A stretch of 7,009 bases of DNA, taken from contig CAMBWJ010000095.1 of NCBI GenBank assembly GCA_945871545.1, positions 1 to 7,009 of the forward strand, in the 5' to 3' direction. Made by a program: the position numbers and the translations under genes. The stretch comes from an uncultured Clostridia bacterium. Lineage in GTDB: Bacteria; Bacillota_A; Clostridia; Christensenellales; Aristaeellaceae. The notes under the pieces are model-generated. The model did not search any database and had not been told where the DNA came from. It saw nothing but the letters and a program-made list of their open reading frames with translations. Below are positions 1 through 6,828 of this stretch, one piece after another (positions within the stretch are counted from its first letter, which is position 1; each line of letters starts with the position of its first letter).

Positions 1-33
1 AGAAAAGCATTTGTCGTATACATATTCGCGTGT

Positions 34-43
34 GCGTTAACGC
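34..43. repeat. 10-bp perfect palindrome upstream of the RpiB-like gene
   Basis: GCGTTAACGC reads the same on both strands and lies 18 bases before the AGGAGG of the downstream gene. It does not extend outward, because the flanking bases do not pair. It could be half of a regulator operator, but a 10-bp palindrome is not rare by chance and only 75 bases of the upstream region are visible. A TATACA at 17-22 could be a -10 element whose -35 box lies before the window. Both readings are weak. Confidence 0.25.
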
Positions 44-75
44 TGCATCAAATTCACTTTCAGGAGGTTATCGCT

Positions 76-681
76 ATGAAAATTGTCAACAATCCCAACA
101 TGAAGACCATCAAGGATAAGAAGCTCGTCGTCGGTGCGGACTTCGCTGGTTACCCGCTGAAGGAGGCCATCTGCAAGCATCTGCGTGCAAAGGGCTGGGA
201 GATCGAGGATCTGGGCGTCAAGAACGAGAATGACAACGGCCCCGAGAACATGTTCCACCGCGTCGGTCTGCGCGTCGGCGCAAAGATTTCCGAGGGTGAG
301 TACGAGCGCGCGCTGATCTTCTGCGGCACCGGCATGGGCATTCACATCGCGGCCAGCAAGTGCCCGCACGTGCACGCCGCCGTCGTGGAATCCGTTCCGG
401 CGGGCCTGCGCGCCATCACCGGCAACAACTGCAACGTCCTCGCCATGGGCGGCTTCTATGTCGCGCCGCAGATGGGCATCGAAATCGCCGAGGCCTACCT
501 GAACAACGACTTCGGCACCGGCTACGAGTGGTGGCCGAACTTCTTCGAGTTCCACGATCTCGCCGTCAAGGAGCTGGAGGCCTTCGATTACGAGGCGTTC
601 AAGGCCAACGGATTCCAGACCGAGACCACCGAGGTTCCGCTGCCGAACGTCATGAACGATCGTCCCGACTGGAGAAAGTAA
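76..681 (+). CDS. RpiB/LacA/LacB-family sugar isomerase, variant active site
   Basis: The 201-residue protein has the RpiB/LacA/LacB fold signature: an N-terminal strand with VGADFAG (19-25), the catalytic-loop motif CGTGMG (83-88) and NVLAMGG (120-126). Family members usually interconvert aldose and ketose phosphates in the cytoplasm, for example ribose-5-P/ribulose-5-P or galactose-6-P/tagatose-6-P. Against E. coli RpiB as I recall it, Cys66 (base) corresponds to Cys83 and Asp9 to Asp22, but His10 becomes Phe23, His99 (ring opening) Gly116, Arg133 Tyr150 and Arg137 Pro154. The alignment is gapless from Cys83 to about residue 154. The usual length is near 150; this protein has an extra C-terminal tail of about 40-50 residues with an aromatic WWPNFFEF stretch (152-159). 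The start is fixed by AGGAGG at 62-67, 8 bases before the ATG. No signal peptide or membrane segment is visible. A terminator follows at once, so the gene ends its transcription unit. The fold is confident; the substrate is unknown, so no symbol is given. Confidence 0.9.
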   Translation: MKIVNNPNMKTIKDKKLVVGADFAGYPLKEAICKHLRAKGWEIEDLGVKNENDNGPENMFHRVGLRVGAKISEGEYERALIFCGTGMGIHIAASKCPHVHAAVVESVPAGLRAITGNNCNVLAMGGFYVAPQMGIEIAEAYLNNDFGTGYEWWPNFFEFHDLAVKELEAFDYEAFKANGFQTETTEVPLPNVMNDRPDWRK

Positions 682-701
682 CGGCAATAAGACCCCTGAT
701 C

Positions 702-730
702 GCGCCCTTTCCGATGGATTGGGCGCTTTT
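702..730 (+). terminator. Rho-independent terminator after the RpiB-like gene
   Basis: GCGCCC (702-707) pairs with GGGCGC (721-726). After a 2-base internal mismatch the stem continues with TCC (710-712) against GGA (716-718) around a GAT loop. TTTT (727-730) follows. It lies 20 bases after the stop codon and should separate this gene from the downstream mannosidase gene. Confidence 0.8.
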
Positions 731-900
731 GATGTTTGTCGCGCGATGAAAGGAAGCATCATCGTCAGCAGCGAGAATCCGATGCGCCTGGAGGACGAGC
801 TCGCCCTGTGCGATCCGATCGACTGCGCCGGGTCGCCTCCATTCGGACGCAGCAGAATCAGGCGGTCAGAACGGCTGCGAAGCTCCGCGCAGATTGTGCA
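731..900. other. Intergenic stretch without a convincing gene
   Basis: This stretch lies between the terminator and the mannosidase promoter. An in-frame ATG at 746 opens 64 codons ending at 940, but it has no Shine-Dalgarno, no family I recognise, and it runs through the predicted promoter. I see no RNA gene or long inverted repeat, only short palindromes such as CGAGCTCG at 796-803. It may be a regulatory region or a decayed remnant. Confidence 0.5.
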
Positions 901-913
901 GTGCATCTTGCAC
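901..913. repeat. Inverted repeat over the mannosidase -35 box, possible operator
   Basis: GTGCA-TCT-TGCAC is a perfect 5-bp inverted repeat with a 3-base centre, and its right arm is part of the predicted -35 box (908-913). Another GTGCA copy sits just upstream at 896-900. A repressor bound here would block RNA polymerase, which would suit an inducible glycosidase gene. No regulator gene is in the window, so the operator role is inferred from position and symmetry only. Confidence 0.35.
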
Positions 914-936
914 CGTGCCGCAAGCCGTGGTAAAAT
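908..936 (+). promoter_or_regulatory. Extended -10 promoter of the alpha-mannosidase gene
   Basis: TTGCAC (908-913, matching the first three bases of TTGACA) and TAAAAT (931-936, 5 of 6 matches to TATAAT) are separated by exactly 17 bases. TGG at 928-930 supplies the TGn extension that compensates for a weak -35. The expected transcript start is near 943, giving a leader of only about 23 bases before the ATG at 966. It is the only such element seen between the preceding terminator and the gene. Confidence 0.65.
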
Positions 937-951
937 TTAAGAAAACGCACT

Positions 952-956
952 GGGAG
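952..956 (+). promoter_or_regulatory. Shine-Dalgarno deciding the mannosidase start at 966
   Basis: GGGAG lies 9 bases before the ATG at 966. The alternative in-frame starts (TTG at 894, ATG at 957) have no suitably spaced purine-rich site, and 894 is upstream of the predicted transcript start. Confidence 0.7.
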
Positions 957-965
957 ATGGATTCG

Positions 966-3900
966 ATGCGTCCGGAATGGGAAGGCCGACTGAACAACTG
1001 GCTTGCAACCCTGGAGAGGGAATTCTATGAGCCGCTGGGCGAGCTTGCCCTGGAGGGCTTTTGCACCTATGACCTGCTCGATCCCGCCGAGGCGGAGCAG
1101 CATGCCTTCGCGCCCATGCCCGTGGGCACGGCCTGGGGCCGCACCTGGGAGTACTGCTGGCTGCGGGGGGACATCGTGCTGGACGCGCGCGCCCGGGGGC
1201 AGAAAATCGTGATGGATCTGCGCGTCGGCGGCGAGGCCACGCTGTTTGTGGACGGCAAGGTCTTCGGAACCCGCCGCGCGGAGTGGGTACATGTGCCCCA
1301 CCACTACATCTGCGACCAGATCCTGACCAGCGATGGACAGCCGGGCCAGCGCTTCCACCTGCTGATGGAGGCCTATGCGGGCCACGACTACCCGGAGCGC
1401 AGCTTCAATACCTGCGCCACAGGCCCGGTGCGCGACGGCGACTACGAGCCCCGGGACGAGCAGGAGCTTCGCCAGGTAATTGGCAGGAGCAGCTGGGGCG
1501 TCTGGCACGAGGAGGCTTACCAGCTGTGGCTGGACGCGACCACCCTGCGCGACCTGCTCTCCGTGACGGATGACACCTCCCTGCGCGCCGCGCGCATCGA
1601 GGACGCGCTGGAGGCCTTCACGCTGGCGGTGGACTTCGAGCAGCCCCGTGAGGGTCGCCTGCGCGACTACGTGCGCGCCCGGGAGCTGCTCCGGCCCGCG
1701 CTGGAGGCCCGCAACGGCAGCACCATGCCCCGCTTCGCCGCCATCGGCAACGCCCACATCGACATGTGCTGGCTGTGGCCCTATCGGGAGACCCAGCGCA
1801 AGGTGGCCCGCACCTTCGCCCAGCAGCTTCGCCTGATGGAGCTCTACCCCGACTACAAATTCATCCAGAGCCAGCCGCAGACCTACCTGATCTGCAAGCA
1901 GCTCTATCCCCGGCTCTACGAGCGGGTGAAGGAGAAGATTCGCGCCGGACAGTGGATCGCCGACGGCAGCATGTGGGTCGAGCCGGACACCAACATGACC
2001 TCCGGCGAGAGCCTCATCCGCCAGCTGATCCACGGCAAGCGCTTCTATAAGGAGGAGTTCGGCGTGGACTGCCGCCTGCTGTGGCTGCCGGACAGCTTCG
2101 GCTACAGCGCCGCGCTGCCGCAGATCCTCAAGGGCTGCGGCGTGGAGCACCTGACCACCCAGAAGATCTTCTGGACCTACAACGGCGCGGACCGCTTCCC
2201 CTACCACTACTTCACCTGGCAGGGCATGGACGGCAGCGAGATCACCACCTTCCTGCACATGGACTACACCTCCCGCACGGACGTGGCCACCGTCGTCGGG
2301 CGCTGGCGCGACCGGGTGCAGAAGCGCGACCTGAGCCGCTTCCTGCTGCCCTTCGGCTACGGCGACGGCGGCGGCGGTCCCTGCCGCGACCACATCGAAT
2401 ACGCCCTGCGCGAGCGCGATCTGGAGGGTGCGCCCCGGGTGGAATTTGAAGCGCCCCAGGCCTTCTTCGAGGACTGCGCCCGGGACGGCGCGCCCGCCAA
2501 CCGCTACGTGGGCGAACTGTACTTCCAGTGCCATCGCGGCACCTACACCAGCCAGGCCGCCATCAAGCGCGGCAACCGCAAGAGCGAGCTGGCGCTGCGC
2601 GAGGCGGAGATGTGGTCTGTGGCGGCGCAGGATCGCCTCGCCTACCCCGCTGAAGCGCTGGATCGCTGCTGGAAGGGCGTGCTGCTCAACCAGTTTCACG
2701 ACATCCTGCCGGGCAGCAGCATCGCCCGGGTGTACCAGGAGGCGCGGAAGCTGTACGATGAAATCCTCGCCGATGCGGAACAAATCACGGATCGTTCCTG
2801 CCGCAGCCTGACCTCCGGCGCGGGCAGGACATACTTCAACAGCCTGTCCTGGCCCCGCACTGCGCTGGTTCGGACGGAGCGCGGCTACGGAAGGGTAATC
2901 ATACCACCCTGCGGCTGGACCTCCCGGGTGGACGAATTCCCGCCCGCCGTGCCCGTGACCGCAGCGCTGGAGGATGGCGAAGTCGTGCTGGGCAACGGTC
3001 TGCTGACCCTGCGCATCAACGCCCGGGGCGAGCTTACCGAATGCCGGGATGCGCAGGGGCACAGCCGCATCAACGGCAGGGCGAACGTGCTGAAGCTGTA
3101 CAAGGATGTGCCGCGGCTGTTCGACGCGTGGGACATCGACAGCAACTACCTGCGCAGCCCCATTGCGCTGGAGGATGCGGGCAGCCTCTCCATCGTCGAG
3201 GCCACGCCCTGGCGGGCCGTGGTGGAGGTGAAGCGCCGGGTGGATACCTCCGACTGGACGCAGCGCATCTCCCTGGAGGCCGGGCGCATGCAGATCGACT
3301 TCGAGACGCAGGTGGACTGGCATGAGAAGCACCGCCTGCTGAAGGTGGCCTTCCCCACCGGCATCCACGCCGACGAGGCCCTCAACGAGATTCAGTTCGG
3401 CTACGTCAAGCGTCCCACCCACCGCAGCCGTCCCTACGACGCGGACCGCTTCGAGGTGTGCAACCATCGCTACACCGCGCTGTGCGACGAAAATCGCGGC
3501 GCGGCGGTGCTCAACGAGAGCAAGTACGGCGTGAGCATGCTGGGCAACGAGATCGACCTCACGCTGCTGCGCGCGTCCACCAGCCCCGACCTGCACGCCG
3601 ATCAGGGCGTACACCGCTTCACCTACAGCTATTACCTCTGGGACGGCCCCTTCGCCCAGTGCGACGTGGTGCGCGCGGGCTACGAGCTGAACCTGCCCGT
3701 GTCCGTTGCGGATGGCGCAGCGGAGGACTTCTCGCTGCTGTCCGTGGACGCGCCGAATGTGATCGTCGAGACCGTGAAGGCCGCCGAGGACGGCAGCGGC
3801 GACACGATCCTGCGCCTGTACGAGAGCAAGCACGCCTCCTGCGACGCTGTGCTGACGCTGCACCTGCCCGCCGCATCGGTCTGGACCTGCGACATGCTGG

Positions 3901-3995
3901 AAAACATCCAGGATGCACTGCCGGTCGGGGATGGCCGCGTAAGGCTGTCCTTCCGGCCCTTCGAGGTCAAGACCCTGCGCCTGCGACGCGCATGA
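966..3995 (+). CDS. Alpha-mannosidase, glycoside hydrolase family 38
   Basis: This is a retaining, metal-dependent alpha-mannosidase of about 1009 residues. The catalytic domain begins near HIDMCWLWP (264-272); His264 and Asp266 are expected metal ligands. WLPDSFGYS supplies the predicted nucleophile and metal ligand Asp376. NQFHDILPGSS in the following helical domain supplies the last metal ligand, His578. These correspond to His90, Asp92, Asp204 and His471 of Drosophila Golgi mannosidase II. Residues 1 to about 230 form the N-terminal domain of the vacuolar/cytosolic-type (Ams1-like) and many bacterial members; from about 620 to the end is the C-terminal beta-sandwich region. The length is normal for that subgroup and no frameshift is seen. 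There is no signal peptide or membrane segment, so it should act in the cytoplasm on imported mannosides or N-glycan fragments. The start at 966 follows the GGGAG and the promoter just upstream. It is apparently monocistronic, with a terminator 9 bases after the stop. Linkage specificity cannot be read from the sequence; a mannosylglycerate hydrolase role is possible but less likely at this length. Confidence 0.95.
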   Translation: MRPEWEGRLNNWLATLEREFYEPLGELALEGFCTYDLLDPAEAEQHAFAPMPVGTAWGRTWEYCWLRGDIVLDARARGQKIVMDLRVGGEATLFVDGKVFGTRRAEWVHVPHHYICDQILTSDGQPGQRFHLLMEAYAGHDYPERSFNTCATGPVRDGDYEPRDEQELRQVIGRSSWGVWHEEAYQLWLDATTLRDLLSVTDDTSLRAARIEDALEAFTLAVDFEQPREGRLRDYVRARELLRPALEARNGSTMPRFAAIGNAHIDMCWLWPYRETQRKVARTFAQQLRLMELYPDYKFIQSQPQTYLICKQLYPRLYERVKEKIRAGQWIADGSMWVEPDTNMTSGESLIRQLIHGKRFYKEEFGVDCRLLWLPDSFGYSAALPQILKGCGVEHLTTQKIFWTYNGADRFPYHYFTWQGMDGSEITTFLHMDYTSRTDVATVVGRWRDRVQKRDLSRFLLPFGYGDGGGGPCRDHIEYALRERDLEGAPRVEFEAPQAFFEDCARDGAPANRYVGELYFQCHRGTYTSQAAIKRGNRKSELALREAEMWSVAAQDRLAYPAEALDRCWKGVLLNQFHDILPGSSIARVYQEARKLYDEILADAEQITDRSCRSLTSGAGRTYFNSLSWPRTALVRTERGYGRVIIPPCGWTSRVDEFPPAVPVTAALEDGEVVLGNGLLTLRINARGELTECRDAQGHSRINGRANVLKLYKDVPRLFDAWDIDSNYLRSPIALEDAGSLSIVEATPWRAVVEVKRRVDTSDWTQRISLEAGRMQIDFETQVDWHEKHRLLKVAFPTGIHADEALNEIQFGYVKRPTHRSRPYDADRFEVCNHRYTALCDENRGAAVLNESKYGVSMLGNEIDLTLLRASTSPDLHADQGVHRFTYSYYLWDGPFAQCDVVRAGYELNLPVSVADGAAEDFSLLSVDAPNVIVETVKAAEDGSGDTILRLYESKHASCDAVLTLHLPAASVWTCDMLENIQDALPVGDGRVRLSFRPFEVKTLRLRRA

Positions 3996-4004
3996 CATGA
4001 AAAG

Positions 4005-4065
4005 ACACCCCGTTGCCATCTCCCGGACATTGTACGCGCCGGGAAAGTGACAGCGGGGTGTATTT
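4005..4065. terminator. Bidirectional terminator between convergent genes
   Basis: ACACCCCG (4005-4012) pairs with CGGGGTGT (4054-4061), extended by TTG/CAG with one G-U pair. An inner stem TCCCGG/CCGGGA (4021-4026 with 4039-4044) stacks inside. On the plus strand TATTTAT follows; on the minus strand the stem is followed by CTTTTC, so it can end both the mannosidase transcript and the opposing SPFH operon. A smaller 6-bp hairpin, GGATGG/CCATCC (4072-4077 with 4091-4096), lies between it and the SPFH stop codon and may add to minus-strand termination. Confidence 0.75.
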
Positions 4066-4106
4066 ATATCTGGATGGAAGCGCTGTGCAGCCATCCGTCA
4101 ATGGGC

Positions 4107-5495
4107 TCAGGTCAGGTCGTTTTCGTCAAACAAATCGCCGCACTCGGGGCAGAACTTCGGCGGGTGCGCCGGATCGGCGGGCTGCCAGCCGCACTTGTCG
4201 CAGCGGTAGAGGGGCGCGCCCGCGGGCTTCTTTGCACCGCACTCCGCGCAGAACTTGCCCTTGTTCACCGCGCCGCAGGTACAGGTCCAGCCCTCGTCGG
4301 CGGGCTTCTTCGCGCCGCACTCGGGACAGAACTTGCCCGTGACCGTCGCGCCGCAGGAACACTTCCAGCCCGCCTGGGGTTCCGGCTTCTTTGCGCCGCA
4401 CTCCGGGCAGAACTTGCCCGTGGCCGTCGCGCCGCAGGCGCACTTCCAGCCTGCCGCAGGCTGCTGGGCCGGTGCGCTCTGCTGCTGCGCGCCCATCTGG
4501 AACAGCTGCGCTGCGTTCATGCCGCCGCCCTGGGCCATGTTCATGCCCATGAAGCCGGTGAATGCGCCGCCTGCGTTCTTCGCCGCGTCCTGCATGGCCT
4601 GAGCCTGCGCGCCCACCAGGTGCGCCGCCGCCATGTTGGGGTTGCGGAAGGTCGCGTTGCGCTGCAGCTCCTTGATCATGGCCTCGTCCTCCTCGGAGGC
4701 CTTGACGGAGTTCACGCCGAAGGACACGATCTCCACGCCGCGCAGGTTCGCCCACTTCTCCGAGAGCACCTCGTTGAGCGCGTCGGCAATCTCCATGGTG
4801 TGTCCGGGCAGGCTGCTGTAGCGGATGCCCATGTCGGAGATCTTCGCAAAGGCGGGCTGGAGCGCGGTCAGCAGCTCGCTCTTGAGCTGGCTGTCGATGC
4901 GGTCGCGGGTGTATTCGCCCTCCACATTGCCGCAGACGTTTGCGTAGAACAGCATGGGGTTCACGATGCGGTAGCTGTACTCGCCGAAGCAGCGGATGGA
5001 GATGTCCACATCCAGGCCGATGTTCGCGTCCACAACGCGGAAGGGCACCGGGCTGGGCGTGCCGTACTTGTTGCCCAGAATCTCCTTGGTGTTGAAGAAG
5101 TACACCCGCTGATCCTTGCCCGCCTGGCCGCCGAAGGAGAAGCGCTCGAAGGTGGCCTTCAGGATCGACATGGCCTTCTCCCCGCTGAACGCGCCGTAGA
5201 ACAGGCTGGGCTCACCGTTCAGGTCAAACACATACTCGCCGGGCTCGGCGCAGAAATCCACCACCTTGCCCTGGTCCACGATCAGCATGCACTGGCCGTC
5301 GGCCACCGCGATCACGGAGCCGTCGGTGATGACGTTATCGTCCTCGGTGCGGCTGCCGCCGAAGCGGCTCTTCGTCTTTTTCATCGCACGCGCCGCCAGC
5401 ACGCTCTCCGGCAGCGCGTCCACATAGAAATACTCCTTCCACTGGCCGGCCATGGTGCCGCCAATGGCGTTCAGTCCCGCGCGAATCAGGCCCAT
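4107..5495 (-). CDS. SPFH-domain protein with four C-terminal zinc ribbons (YdjI-like)
   Basis: The 462-residue protein has an SPFH (stomatin/prohibitin/flotillin) domain at roughly 45-270, with the entry region DDNVITDGSVIAVADGQ (52-68) and the basic/acidic helix around TRDRIDSQLKSELL (196-209). A low-complexity Ala/Gln/Met/Gly linker (about 286-348) follows, then four CxC/CxxC zinc ribbons with Cys at 352/354/363/366, 379/381/390/393, 405/407/416/419 and 432/435/449/452. This matches the bacterial family often labelled 'virion core protein', which includes B. subtilis YdjI, a membrane-associated partner of PspA in envelope stress. It has no transmembrane helix of its own, so membrane recruitment probably depends on the upstream zinc-ribbon membrane protein. 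The start is set by GGGAGG (5510-5505), 9 bases before the ATG. The gene begins 16 bases after the upstream stop codon, so the two are co-transcribed. At 462 residues it is longer than YdjI (about 320) because of the linker and ribbon array. The family is confident; the exact role is inferred. Confidence 0.9.
   Translation of the reverse strand: MGLIRAGLNAIGGTMAGQWKEYFYVDALPESVLAARAMKKTKSRFGGSRTEDDNVITDGSVIAVADGQCMLIVDQGKVVDFCAEPGEYVFDLNGEPSLFYGAFSGEKAMSILKATFERFSFGGQAGKDQRVYFFNTKEILGNKYGTPSPVPFRVVDANIGLDVDISIRCFGEYSYRIVNPMLFYANVCGNVEGEYTRDRIDSQLKSELLTALQPAFAKISDMGIRYSSLPGHTMEIADALNEVLSEKWANLRGVEIVSFGVNSVKASEEDEAMIKELQRNATFRNPNMAAAHLVGAQAQAMQDAAKNAGGAFTGFMGMNMAQGGGMNAAQLFQMGAQQQSAPAQQPAAGWKCACGATATGKFCPECGAKKPEPQAGWKCSCGATVTGKFCPECGAKKPADEGWTCTCGAVNKGKFCAECGAKKPAGAPLYRCDKCGWQPADPAHPPKFCPECGDLFDENDLT
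4215..4448 (-). repeat. Tandem duplication encoding three near-identical zinc ribbons
   Basis: Three in-frame units of 81, 78 and about 75 bases encode residues 350-376, 377-402 and 403-427 of the SPFH protein, each built as W-x-CxCG-x7-CxECGAKKP. By hand count over a 65-base core, units 1 and 2 (4384-4448 and 4303-4367) match at 59 positions, and units 2 and 3 at 52. The fourth ribbon (residues 432-452) has a different spacing and is more diverged. The pattern indicates stepwise in-gene tandem duplication, most recently of units 1 and 2. Confidence 0.85.
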
Positions 5496-5511
5496 CTTTC
5501 ATTTCCTCCCG

Positions 5512-6813
5512 TCAGTTCTTTTTCGGCTGTTCTTCCTTCTTCGGCTGCTCGATCTTCCTGCGCTCCGTCCGCTCATAGAGGAAGTGATCGGTCTTCACAT
5601 CCAGCTGGAAGGAGCCTTCGCGCACGTAATTCGACGCTGCGCTCTCATACGCAGCCTGCTTGAGCTGGCCCTTGAGCACGCCGACCACGACCAGCGCGAC
5701 GATCAGCGCTGCGATCACCGCGATCAGGATCGTGCCGCTGCCGATGGCGTCCGCCAGAGCGAGTATCAGCGCAGCCAGCGCCAGCACGCCGGCGAACACG
5801 CCGCCGCCCCAGAGCAGGGACTTCTTCGTATCGGCGGGCACGTCGCAGGTGAGCTTGCCGGTCTGGCCGTTGATGGCGAAGGTGTAGGTCTTGCCCTCCT
5901 TCTCCGTGGTGATCAGCCACACGGGCATCAGCACCGGCGTGGCCGTGCCGTTGTCCGAATGAATGCTGCGGCTGCGCTCGGAAACGCTGGAATAGCCGTT
6001 CACCGTGTCGCGCATGGCCTGGGAGACGCTCGTTTCCACGCGCTCCACCGCGCGCTTCTCGCAGGCAGCCGCGTCCACGTCGGCGTGATCCGCCATCGCA
6101 CCCGCCAGCACCGCAGGCTGGAAGGGCACCGCCGCACTCAGATCGTAGGGCTCCAGCGATTCGGTGATCTTATCGTCCAGCTTCTCGCTGCCGTCTACGG
6201 GGATACTGTCAAAGCCCATGCGTCCGCTGCGCCGCACGAGGTAGTACTTCGTGCGGGTGATCTCCCAGTCGCCCCTGCGCTCGGTGTTGCGCTTCTCCGC
6301 GTCATAGACGACGTCCGCCTGCGCGTCGCAGTCGAACAGCCAGTAGGGCACGTACAGCTTGCGCATCTCGGCGATGCGGTTGCGGCTCTGCAGGAAGATG
6401 TTCGGCAGCAGGCGTTTGCCCTTGAAGTACTCCTCAAACTGCTTCTGGGCATCCTCCTTCGTGACCCTGAAGGGAATCACCTTCTCCGGCTTCACGCCGC
6501 CCGCAATGCGCTCGGGCAGGATGGTGGGGCTGCCGCAGTAGGGGCACTCCGTGGCGGTGGTGGTGTCCTCGGTCATCAGCTCCGCGCCGCAGCTCTTGCA
6601 GATATAGGCCTGCATCTGCGCCGCCTCGCTCGCGTCGAAGGCCTCCGCGCGGTGTTCAAACTCCAGTTTGTCGATGCTCTCGCTGGCGCTCAGGGCCTGG
6701 ATCGCATCCGGCTCGTAGCTGTTGCCGCAGGACGCGCACTCCAGCTTGCCGCTCGCGCCGCCGTAGGCCAGCGGTGCGCCGCAGCAGGGGCAGTTATATG
6801 TAGCGGTACTCAT
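5512..6813 (-). CDS. Membrane-anchored double zinc-ribbon protein (YdjG-like)
   Basis: The 433-residue protein starts with two zinc ribbons: Cys8/Cys11 with Cys26/Cys29, and Cys72/Cys75 with Cys90/Cys93. The middle region contains the family motif KLYVPYWLFD (152-161), then a predicted two-strand-rich segment to about 325. Two hydrophobic helices follow at about 334-354 and 359-380, and a charged C-terminal tail ends in Lys/Glu/Gln repeats. There is no signal peptide, so both ends are probably cytoplasmic around a hairpin of two membrane helices. The architecture matches the TFIIB-type zinc-ribbon family that includes B. subtilis YdjG; relatives are sometimes misnamed PriA helicase because of the ribbons, but no helicase motif is present. 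The start at 6813 is chosen over an in-frame ATG at 6852 because GAGGGGG lies 8 bases before it and the peptide then begins directly at the first ribbon. The gene is first in a two-gene operon with the SPFH gene. The likely role is to recruit the SPFH protein to the membrane during envelope stress, by analogy with YdjG and YdjI. Confidence 0.85.
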   Translation of the reverse strand: MSTATYNCPCCGAPLAYGGASGKLECASCGNSYEPDAIQALSASESIDKLEFEHRAEAFDASEAAQMQAYICKSCGAELMTEDTTTATECPYCGSPTILPERIAGGVKPEKVIPFRVTKEDAQKQFEEYFKGKRLLPNIFLQSRNRIAEMRKLYVPYWLFDCDAQADVVYDAEKRNTERRGDWEITRTKYYLVRRSGRMGFDSIPVDGSEKLDDKITESLEPYDLSAAVPFQPAVLAGAMADHADVDAAACEKRAVERVETSVSQAMRDTVNGYSSVSERSRSIHSDNGTATPVLMPVWLITTEKEGKTYTFAINGQTGKLTCDVPADTKKSLLWGGGVFAGVLALAALILALADAIGSGTILIAVIAALIVALVVVGVLKGQLKQAAYESAASNYVREGSFQLDVKTDHFLYERTERRKIEQPKKEEQPKKN

Positions 6814-6821
6814 AATTTGTT

Positions 6822-6828
6822 CCCCCTC
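6822..6828 (-). promoter_or_regulatory. Shine-Dalgarno deciding the YdjG-like start at 6813
   Basis: GAGGGGG on the minus strand lies 8 bases before the ATG at 6813. The in-frame ATG at 6852 would add 13 residues that do not look like the family N-terminus, and it follows GCGCGTTTTTCGGATG, which has no purine-rich site. Confidence 0.75.

Noticed and set aside
746..940. Small plus-strand open frame (64 codons) between the RpiB-like and mannosidase genes
   Set aside because: It has no Shine-Dalgarno and no recognised family, and it overlaps the predicted mannosidase promoter.
894..965. TTG start giving a 24-residue longer mannosidase
   Set aside because: It has no ribosome binding site and lies upstream of the predicted transcript start; the GGGAG points to the ATG at 966.
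858..4094. Very long minus-strand open frame (1078 codons) opposite the mannosidase gene
   Set aside because: It is antisense to a clear GH38 gene. Its translation is Ala/Val/Gly/Leu/His-rich without domains, as expected when the sense strand has G/C-rich third positions, and it runs through both the promoter and the terminator.
4215..4448. Repeat block considered as a CRISPR or intergenic satellite
   Set aside because: The repeats are in frame, multiples of three, adjacent without unique spacers, and encode zinc ribbons.
4047..5663. Plus-strand open frame of 538 codons opposite the SPFH gene
   Set aside because: It is a compositional shadow of the SPFH gene and crosses the operon junction; it has no ribosome binding site or recognisable domain.
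5512..6813. PriA/primosomal helicase label for the zinc-ribbon membrane protein
   Set aside because: There is no Walker A/B or helicase motif, while two membrane helices are present; the label would rest only on the zinc ribbons.
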